Source: Candidatus Saccharimonadota bacterium
Lineage (GTDB): Bacteria > Patescibacteriota > Saccharimonadia > Saccharimonadales > Saccharimonadaceae
Reading direction: 5' to 3'
Length of the DNA stretch: 37,450 bases
Assembly (NCBI GenBank): GCA_030528995.1
Contig: JAUMXR010000006.1
Span: 1-37,450, forward strand
Shown here: positions 32,386 to 37,450 of the stretch, piece by piece
Numbering within the stretch: the first letter of the stretch is position 1
Layout: the number at the start of each line of letters is the position of its first letter
Position numbers and translations under genes: made by a program
Notes under the pieces: model-generated
The model's database searches: none
What the model was told of the DNA's origin: nothing
What the model saw: the letters and a program-made list of their open reading frames with translations, nothing else

Positions 32386-33360
32386 CTACCTCAAGTATTC
32401 ATGAAGTTTTTTGGTGTCTTTGTTCTTGCGGAGTTTGGAAAGAGCTTTGGCCTCAATTTGGCGAATGCGCTCACGTGTCACATCAAATTCGTTGCCTACT
32501 TCCTCTAGGGTATGTGGCCGACCACCACCGATACCAAAGCGGAGACGGATGATTTTCTGTTCCCTATCAGTGAGAGTTGCGATAATTTCGGATAATTGTT
32601 CTTTTAATATTTGATTGGAAGCGGCTTCTTCGGGAGAATCGCGCTCTTCGTCTTCAACAAAATCACCAAGTACAGAATCCTCATCGTCGCCATCGCGGCC
32701 TACGGAAGCGTCGAGAGAGGCGATGTCTTGTTTAATGCGCATAACATAGTCAACCTTCTCCGGATCCATGTCGAGAGCTTTGGCGATTTCTTCGTTGGTG
32801 GGTTCACGGTTTAGTTCGGAAGTAAGTTTACGGGTAGTACGCAAAACCTTATTAATAGTCTCGACCATGTGAACTGGAATACGAATTGTGCGAGCCTGGT
32901 CGGCGATAGCACGCGTGATGGCTTGGCGCACCCACCAAGTAGCATAGGTAGAAAACTTGAAACCTTTGGCTGGATCAAACTTATCAACAGCACGTAATAA
33001 ACCGGTATTCCCTTCCTGAATGAGGTCGAGAAAATCAAGGCCACGACCGCCGTAGCGCTTAGCGATGGAAACCACTAGACGCATGTTGGATTCGACCATT
33101 TTGTCTTTGGCCTTTTTGTCGCCTTTGACAATGCGTTGAGCGAGGTCGGCTTCTTCCTCGGCAGTAAGTAGAGGAATTTTGCCAATTTCACGGAGGTACA
33201 TGCGAACGGAATCATCGGCGAAAGCATCAACATTCTCAGCAGTGATAGCGAGATCTTCGTCGGAAAATTCTTCTTCATTTTCTAAATCGCGGGTTTCCGG
33301 CTCATCAAAATCTAAACTCAAATCTTTTGCGTTCAAAATATCGTCATTTTTCAAGCTCAT
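32386..33360 (-). CDS. rpoD: Primary sigma factor RpoD
   Basis: 324 aa, compact, without the long region 1.1 or the non-conserved domain. Regions 1.2 ([16 protein letters not shown]), 2 ([12 protein letters not shown], the [17 protein letters not shown] helix that melts the -10), 3.0 ([11 protein letters not shown]), and 4 ([14 protein letters not shown] and the [14 protein letters not shown] helix-turn-helix) are all present. The region 3.0 His and Glu that contact the TG of extended -10 promoters in E. coli sigma-70 are kept, in line with the many TGnTATAAT boxes in this window. The ATG lies 8 nt after a TATAAT (33369-33374) placed at the dnaG stop. Confidence 0.98.
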   Translation of the reverse strand: MSLKNDDILNAKDLSLDFDEPETRDLENEEEFSDEDLAITAENVDAFADDSVRMYLREIGKIPLLTAEEEADLAQRIVKGDKKAKDKMVESNMRLVVSIAKRYGGRGLDFLDLIQEGNTGLLRAVDKFDPAKGFKFSTYATWWVRQAITRAIADQARTIRIPVHMVETINKVLRTTRKLTSELNREPTNEEIAKALDMDPEKVDYVMRIKQDIASLDASVGRDGDDEDSVLGDFVEDEERDSPEEAASNQILKEQLSEIIATLTDREQKIIRLRFGIGGGRPHTLEEVGNEFDVTRERIRQIEAKALSKLRKNKDTKKLHEYLR

Positions 33361-33368
33361 TACAATAG

Positions 33369-33374
33369 ATTATA
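33369..33374 (-). promoter_or_regulatory. -10 box before rpoD
   Basis: Minus strand TATAAT, 8 nt before the ATG and just past the dnaG stop; without the TG extension. It can give rpoD a leaderless message in addition to read-through from dnaG. Confidence 0.5.
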
Positions 33375-33376
33375 GT

Positions 33377-35014
33377 CTACTTTTGAGTTTTTTGCAAATG
33401 GTTTATTTCGTTTAAAGTCGGCAAATATTCATCGGAATCTTCGTCGAGCGTGGAAAGCTTGGCATTTAGTTCGGCAATTCTTTGCTTGTTGATTTCCTGC
33501 TGGTAGAGTTTAAGTAAATCAGCAGCCTCTTTGTCATAGTTGGGGCTTGAAACGGACTCGTGCTCGGAATTGAAAACTAATTCTAGCTCAGCGAGTTTGG
33601 TGTCATCTTCTGGGATTTCGAGGGGGATTTTGGTTTCGGTGACGCCGCCATAAATTTTGAGAGCAAGGAGAGAGTTTTCGAGTTTTTGAAGTTTATCAGA
33701 TTTTACTGTGGTTTTAGGTTTTTTGAGAAACCTCTTGGATGAATGAGCGAGCGCCTCGTTCAAACGTTCGCCCTTGGCACGGAGAGTGGAAACATCAACT
33801 TGAAGTATTTGGGCTACTTTAGTTTCGTAGGAAGCGCGTTCAATTTCATCTTTGACATAAGATAAAAGTGTGAGGGCAATGTCGGAATATTTACGTTTGC
33901 CTGGGGCGGAAGAAAGATCGAGGGTGGTTTCGTATTTTTGGAGGAGCCAATCGACGGCTGGAACACTATGACTGACGGCATCTTGCCAGAGCTTGGGGTC
34001 TTTTTGGATGAGTTCGTCGGGGTCTTTGGCGCCGTGATAATCTGAGATAACGGAAAGGTCGATACCAAGATTACCCGCTAGCATGATAGCGCGTTCGGTA
34101 GCTTTGACACCGGCCTCGTCACCATCGTAGGCAAGGCGAATATCGGTGGTGAGCTTAGAAAGAGCCTTCAGATGCTGTTCCGTCATAGCGGTACCAGAAG
34201 TGGCAACGGCCTCTTTGACGCCAGCTTGGTGAGAAGAAATAACGTCCATGTTCCCTTCTACGATGACAACGAAGCCATTACGGCGAATAGCCTCTTTGGC
34301 CTGAAAAAGTCCAAAGATGAAATTAGATTTGTTGAACAAAATGGTTTCGGGGGTGTTCAAATATTTTGGTTCGCCGTTTTTGAGAATGCGGGCGGTAAAA
34401 CCGATGACATTGCCGCTGGTATCAATAAAGGGGACGGTCATACGGTCGCGAAAAAGGTCTGTTTTGAAACGATTGAGGAGGCCAGCAGAGTCGAGCTCGG
34501 CTTCGGTAAAACCACGTTTTTTTAGTGCTGTCGTGAGAGCTTTACCGGAAGCGGGAGCATAGCCGATTTGGAATTCAGCGACGGTTTGGCGGTTGAGATT
34601 ACGTTTATAAAAAACGTATTCACAGACAGGTTTAGTACGAACAAGACAGGCTTGATAATATTTGGTAGCAAGTTTAAGGGCATCTTTAGCGCGGAGCTTT
34701 TTCTTAGCAACGGCAGGGTCGCCACCACGGTATTTAGAAATGTCCACACCGGCTTGGGCGGCAAGCTTTTCGAGAGCCTCTTTGAAACTGATGCCCTCGA
34801 CCTCCATTACAAAAGTGAAGATGTCGCCGCCTTTATTGGCGGAAAAGTCATGCCAAATGCCTTTTTCGGGAGAGACCATAAAGCTTGGAGTCTTGTCTAC
34901 ACCCCAAGGAGAGCGGCCTTTGAGGTTGCGGCCGGCACGCTTTAACTCTACATATTGACCCACCACATCTTCCACGGCTAAGCGTGATTTGATTTCCTCT
35001 TTTAGGTCATACAT
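33377..35014 (-). CDS. dnaG: DNA primase DnaG without zinc ligands
   Basis: 545 aa. Makes RNA primers at the replication fork. The N-terminal CHC2-type domain is recognisable (RSPWGVDKTPSFMVSPEKG, IWHDFSANKGGD) but all four zinc ligands are replaced: the C-x-x-H positions are S35 and G38, the C-x-x-C positions D56 and A59. The rest of the domain is conserved. The TOPRIM core is intact (VIVEGNMDVISSH, LAYDGDEAG), followed by a helical C-terminal domain for helicase binding. The start sits 8 nt after an extended -10 shared in part with the divergent gene at 35033. dnaG-rpoD adjacency is the classic macromolecular synthesis arrangement. Confidence 0.96.
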   Translation of the reverse strand: MYDLKEEIKSRLAVEDVVGQYVELKRAGRNLKGRSPWGVDKTPSFMVSPEKGIWHDFSANKGGDIFTFVMEVEGISFKEALEKLAAQAGVDISKYRGGDPAVAKKKLRAKDALKLATKYYQACLVRTKPVCEYVFYKRNLNRQTVAEFQIGYAPASGKALTTALKKRGFTEAELDSAGLLNRFKTDLFRDRMTVPFIDTSGNVIGFTARILKNGEPKYLNTPETILFNKSNFIFGLFQAKEAIRRNGFVVIVEGNMDVISSHQAGVKEAVATSGTAMTEQHLKALSKLTTDIRLAYDGDEAGVKATERAIMLAGNLGIDLSVISDYHGAKDPDELIQKDPKLWQDAVSHSVPAVDWLLQKYETTLDLSSAPGKRKYSDIALTLLSYVKDEIERASYETKVAQILQVDVSTLRAKGERLNEALAHSSKRFLKKPKTTVKSDKLQKLENSLLALKIYGGVTETKIPLEIPEDDTKLAELELVFNSEHESVSSPNYDKEAADLLKLYQQEINKQRIAELNAKLSTLDEDSDEYLPTLNEINHLQKTQK

Positions 35015-35015
35015 A

Positions 35016-35031
35016 TGTTATAATTATAGCA
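35016..35031. promoter_or_regulatory. Overlapping divergent extended -10 promoters (dnaG / 210-aa gene)
   Basis: Plus TGTTATAAT (35016-35024) and minus TGCTATAAT (35023-35031) share 2 bp, forming the palindrome TATAATTATA. Each ATG lies 8 nt beyond its box (35033 plus, 35014 minus). The whole intergenic gap is 18 bp. Confidence 0.8.
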
Positions 35032-35032
35032 T

Positions 35033-35665
35033 ATGGACAAACAAGAGTACTTGAATCAGATTTCAGCAGCCAATAGGCCAGCTAAATCTGGTGGTAAATT
35101 ATCAAAGCTTTTTTCTTCAAAAATATTCTTATTGATAGTTGGTGCGGTTGCCGTTTTCATTCTGCTAGCAATTATCGGTGCTGTCCTTAGTGGTTCGAGG
35201 GGAGGTATGGAGAGCGATTCCTATGCGCTTAAGATGAGAATCGATAATACAATGAGTGTCGTGAACAATTATCGGAAACTAATTAAATCTTCAGTATTAC
35301 GTTCGGATAGTGTTTCACTGCAGAGTGTTCTTTCAAATACAAATAGGGACTTGGATAGTTATTTAGCAGATAAGTATAAGCGGAAAAGCAGTGAGATTAA
35401 TAAGGCTATTGGTGAGAAAAAAGTTGAACAGCTGACATTAGAAAAGGATGGTTTAGAGGCAGAATTGTTTGAAGCAAAAATAAACGGAAACTTAGATAGA
35501 ATCTACGCGCATAAATTGTCTTATGAAATTTCTGTGATAATGAGCGAGGAAGGCAAGATTTATAATGGCGATAGCGATGATACGCTAAAGAGCATTTTAT
35601 CAACTTCTTACACTAGTCTGGAAAATTTATATAATTCAATCAGTAATTTTTCGGAAGCCAAATAA
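35033..35665 (+). CDS. Membrane-anchored coiled-coil protein, 210 aa
   Basis: An N-terminal cytoplasmic tail of about 27 residues, one membrane span at about 30-52 (IFLLIVGAVAVFILLAIIGA), then an external, helical, Lys/Glu/Ser-rich part with coiled-coil character (about 60-205). There are no cysteines and no enzyme motif. No family recognised. The layout suggests a structural or pilus-associated envelope protein, but this is inference. It is leaderless from the divergent promoter shared with dnaG, and mscL follows 18 nt after its stop with AAAGGAG. Confidence 0.75.
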   Translation: MDKQEYLNQISAANRPAKSGGKLSKLFSSKIFLLIVGAVAVFILLAIIGAVLSGSRGGMESDSYALKMRIDNTMSVVNNYRKLIKSSVLRSDSVSLQSVLSNTNRDLDSYLADKYKRKSSEINKAIGEKKVEQLTLEKDGLEAELFEAKINGNLDRIYAHKLSYEISVIMSEEGKIYNGDSDDTLKSILSTSYTSLENLYNSISNFSEAK

Positions 35666-35683
35666 TAATTAGAAAGGAGTTTT

Positions 35684-36082
35684 ATGGCTAAATCAGAAGA
35701 AGCAAAAAAAATCGCAGAAAAACAAACTCTAAAAGAAGAATTTATTGAATTTATTAATCGTGGTTCGATGATTGACCTCGCAGTAGGTGTAGCAGTAGGT
35801 GGTGCGTTCACGGCGATTGTTAATTCCCTGGTCAATGATATCGTGATGCCGATTGTGGGGTTGCTGCTTGGTGGTGTAGATTTTACGGGTTTGGCGCTCA
35901 GAATTCCAAACTTTTTCGGAACAGGTGATGAGGCAGTAATTGCATATGGCAATTTCATCCAACATGTCGTACAATTCTTGGTCATTGCTTGGGTAATCTT
36001 TATGGTCATCAAGGCTATGAATCGCATGAATCGTAAACGTGATGCGAAGAAAGCTAAAAAAGAAGCTAGTAAAGCAGAATAG
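35684..36082 (+). CDS. mscL: Large-conductance mechanosensitive channel
   Basis: 132 aa. The family pattern is clear: N-terminal amphipathic helix (EEFIEFINRGSMIDLAVGVA), first pore helix with GGAFTAIVNSLVNDIVMP, a periplasmic loop and a second span (HVVQFLVIAWVIFMVIKAM), then a charged C-terminal helix. Forms a homopentameric emergency valve in the membrane. AAAGGAG sets the start. Together with MscS, the window carries both main osmotic release channels. Its last four codons and stop lie inside the left arm of the palindrome 36068-36238. Confidence 0.97.
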   Translation: MAKSEEAKKIAEKQTLKEEFIEFINRGSMIDLAVGVAVGGAFTAIVNSLVNDIVMPIVGLLLGGVDFTGLALRIPNFFGTGDEAVIAYGNFIQHVVQFLVIAWVIFMVIKAMNRMNRKRDAKKAKKEASKAE

Positions 36083-36238
36083 TTTAGTTTTTCAGCGTTG
36101 AAACATGCGCCGCATAAAAATTACAACAGATTAGGCGGACTCGTCCCGGTATTTCAGTACCGGCTACTCGTCCGTAACTGTTGTAATTTTTATCGGGCAG
36201 TTTCAAAATGCTTCAAAACTAAACTATTCTGCTTTACT
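36068..36238. repeat. Long palindrome joining the 3' ends of mscL and the YjbR-like gene
   Basis: Outer arms 36068-36091 and 36215-36238 are perfectly complementary over 24 nt; inner arms 36114-36129 and 36178-36193 over 16 nt. The centre holds a CCGGTA/TACCGG hairpin. Both stop codons (mscL TAG 36080-36082, YjbR-like TAA 36234-36236) lie in the arms. There is no T-run, so it is not a simple terminator. Confidence 0.9.
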
Positions 36239-36521
36239 GCGTTATGTTGTAGCTTAGGCGAATCAGGTCTTCGATTTCGGAGGGGCTGAGTTGGCCAGCG
36301 AGGACAATCTCGATGCCGCCTTTGCCATAATAGCGAGATTCCATAACGGATTCGTATTTGGTTTTGAGATTTTCGCTGAGACGTTGATCGCAGCGTACTT
36401 CGATGGTATTACGATGTAGGACTAGAAAGGCGAGTTGGCCACGGAAATAAAGAACGCGGTCTTTTTCTTGCTGCACAGTGAATTCACCGATGCCGGCTAT
36501 TTTAGAAACGTCAAGTACCAT
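36234..36521 (-). CDS. MmcQ/YjbR-family protein
   Basis: 95 aa. The pattern YFRGQLAFLVLHRNTIEVRC, then a KTKYESVMESRYYG segment and a terminal LSPSEIEDLIRLSYNI fits the small MmcQ/YjbR family (CyaY-like fold, possible DNA-binding; function poorly known). It is at the short end of the family. The ATG lies inside the last 25 nt of orn, after AGGAG, so the two are coupled. The TAA is supplied by the arm of the palindrome 36068-36238. Confidence 0.75.
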   Translation of the reverse strand: MVLDVSKIAGIGEFTVQQEKDRVLYFRGQLAFLVLHRNTIEVRCDQRLSENLKTKYESVMESRYYGKGGIEIVLAGQLSPSEIEDLIRLSYNITQ

Positions 36522-37027
36522 TTGAGCTCCTCGATTGAACCATTTATGTCATCCAAAGCACGGTGGTTCTCCGGTTTGGCAAATTTCTTGTGCAAAGCGT
36601 TTTCAAAATAGATCTTCCAGGCGGAAACATCAAGCATACTGTAGTGAAGCTTGTCGTTTAAAGCGGGCATTTCGTTTTCGATAAATTTGCGATCTTGATG
36701 GACAGAATTGCCAGCAAGGTAAATGGGGTTTTTGGTGTCGAAATTATGCTTAATGAAATCGAGCAATTCCCTTTCGACAGTTTCCACTGGCTTGCCGTTG
36801 GCATTTTGCGAAATGAGAGCGTCGCGCGAATTACTGTTTTTCTCCCAGAATTCACCGACCATGCGTTCTTTGATGAGTTCGTCGTTGACTTTGACGATGG
36901 CTTCATAGGTCGCAATTTGATTAAGCTCCATGTCGGTAGCAATGGCGGCAACTTCGAGGATTTTGTCTTTGGCTGGGTCTAGGCCAGTCATTTCTAAGTC
37001 TATCCAAAGCAGGGTGGCTTTTTTCAT
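36497..37027 (-). CDS. orn: Oligoribonuclease
   Basis: 176 aa. DEDDh 3'-5' exoribonuclease that finishes RNA decay by degrading oligonucleotides of 2-5 nt. Visible: LLWIDLEMTGLD (first D and E), AGNSVHQDRKFIE (middle D), and ENHRALDDINGSIEEL (H and last D). Length is normal. The ATG overlaps the argS stop as TAATG with GGAGG just upstream, giving strong translational coupling argS-orn-YjbR. If the DHH protein at 21566 is inactive, Orn is the likely route for this step. Confidence 0.96.
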   Translation of the reverse strand: MKKATLLWIDLEMTGLDPAKDKILEVAAIATDMELNQIATYEAIVKVNDELIKERMVGEFWEKNSNSRDALISQNANGKPVETVERELLDFIKHNFDTKNPIYLAGNSVHQDRKFIENEMPALNDKLHYSMLDVSAWKIYFENALHKKFAKPENHRALDDINGSIEELKWYLTFLK

Positions 37028-37450
37028 TACATTTCCTCCGGAATTGTGATTCCTAAAATATTTAGACCATGGGTCATGACGCTCAGATACTTCTCGACGA
37101 GTTTGATGCGTGCAGATTCTTGGTCGCTGCCGATGACCTCGCAGTGTTCGTAGAAACGACTAAAAGCTTGGGCGAGTTCGTACAGGAAATTTGCCACTTT
37201 GTGAGGGGCAAGTTCGGCGACTGCCTCGTCAAGTACTGCGCGGTATTCCAGAAGTTTTTTGATTAGACTTCTCTCGCTTGAATGAAGGTTTTTCGACCCC
37301 GTTCGTTCGCGCCCGTCTTCACGGGGCTCACTCTCTTCGCTCGGGCAGCCGCCCTCGCGGGACACGGTCTCTAAACCTTCATTCTGCGCGAGATTCTTAT
37401 CAAGAATCTTCTTGGCGCGGACGCAGGAGTAGAGGAGGTAGGGGCCGGAG
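37027..37450 (-). CDS. argS: Arginyl-tRNA synthetase, C-terminal part (N-terminus off window)
   Basis: About 141 codons are visible, running to the right edge with no start. The end has the class I ArgRS anticodon-binding domain: GPYLLYSCVRAKKIL (the QYAHAR region), LIKKLLEYRAVLDEAVAELA, FLYELAQAFSRFYEHCEVIG, and the ending GLNILGITIPEEM. Charges tRNA-Arg. The stretch between AKKIL and SERSLIKKLLEY includes about 35 residues encoded by a palindromic element (37280-37384) placed in a normally short loop. It is first in the visible argS-orn-YjbR unit. Confidence 0.93.
   Translation of the reverse strand, partial: SGPYLLYSCVRAKKILDKNLAQNEGLETVSREGGCPSEESEPREDGRERTGSKNLHSSERSLIKKLLEYRAVLDEAVAELAPHKVANFLYELAQAFSRFYEHCEVIGSDQESARIKLVEKYLSVMTHGLNILGITIPEEM
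37280..37384. repeat. In-frame palindromic element inside argS
   Basis: Perfect 12-bp outer arms GAATGAAGGTTT (37280-37291) and AAACCTTCATTC (37373-37384). On the coding strand the core reads GAGACCGT, then GAGCCCCGTGAAGACGGGCG near its middle (hairpin CCCGT-GAAG-ACGGG) and GTCGAAAAA at the far side, which matches the ileS element closely although the arms differ. Confidence 0.85.

Noticed and set aside
1-37450. Alternative genetic code (UGA read as glycine)
   Set aside because: TGA ends the 109-aa gene and the kinase gene at ATGA overlaps, and no in-frame TGA interrupts conserved genes.

Overview
The window looks like part of a small, streamlined Patescibacteria/CPR chromosome, most likely Candidatus Saccharibacteria (TM7). 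This rests on compact, mostly minus-strand operons, on two giant secreted proteins with FISUMP and Listeria/Bacteroides-type (Flg_new) repeats, on a CPR-style VirB2/TrbC-like pilin next to rpoD, on a type-2 (eukaryote-like) IleRS, and on very short intergenic spaces. TGA is used as a stop (1044-1046), so this is not the UGA-Gly code of Gracilibacteria/SR1. The phylum call is inference from gene content.

Layout. 1-1.9 kb: a membrane-anchored EF-hand protein (cut by the left edge) and two small unknown genes. 2.2-5.2 kb: ileS. 5.3-8.3 kb: a small membrane protein, a MscS channel, a thioredoxin-fold protein, nrdR and ftsZ. 8.5-13.2 kb: giant FISUMP surface protein A, lying between ftsZ and ftsA (13.3-14.5 kb). 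14.6-16.9 kb: map, adk and an HExxH protein. 17.1-17.7 kb: rpsU, tRNA-Asp and a repeat-rich segment. 17.7-21.5 kb: surface protein B, a paralogue of A. 21.6-25.3 kb: a degenerate DHH protein, rpsT, holA-like and mutM. 25.5-26.0 kb: a small protein resembling the NrdD glycyl-radical tail. 26.0-29.4 kb: polA, a membrane protein and a kinase. 29.5-32.4 kb: an APH-like kinase convergent with a zeta-toxin-like ATPase, then a lipid kinase and a pilin. 32.4-35.0 kb: rpoD and dnaG. 35.0-37.45 kb: a coiled-coil membrane protein, mscL, a YjbR-like gene, orn and the 3' end of argS (cut by the right edge).

Most striking observations. (1) Palindromic elements of about 105-124 bp sit in frame inside ileS, polA and argS. 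They share a core hairpin (CCCGT-4 nt-ACGGG) but have unrelated outer arms, reminiscent of Rickettsia palindromic elements. (2) Two larger palindromes (about 170-185 bp) cover the stop codons of ileS and of the convergent mscL/YjbR pair. (3) Both NrdR and DnaG have lost all four zinc-ribbon ligands, while MutM keeps its zinc finger. (4) Many housekeeping genes start 6-9 nt after an extended -10 box (TGnTATAAT), implying leaderless mRNAs; RpoD keeps the region 3.0 His/Glu pair expected to read that box. Two divergent pairs have -10 boxes packed or overlapping in under 40 bp. (5) A stand-alone NrdD-like glycyl-radical domain is expressed from a strong promoter.

How the genes work together: the window covers division (FtsA/FtsZ), replication and repair (DnaG, PolA, delta-like, MutM), RNA turnover (Orn), translation (IleRS, ArgRS, S20, S21, Map, tRNA-Asp), osmotic protection (MscS, MscL) and a cell-surface set (two FISUMP proteins, pilin, EF-hand protein) that could serve contact with a host bacterium. 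No rRNA, CRISPR array, transposase or reverse transcriptase was seen.
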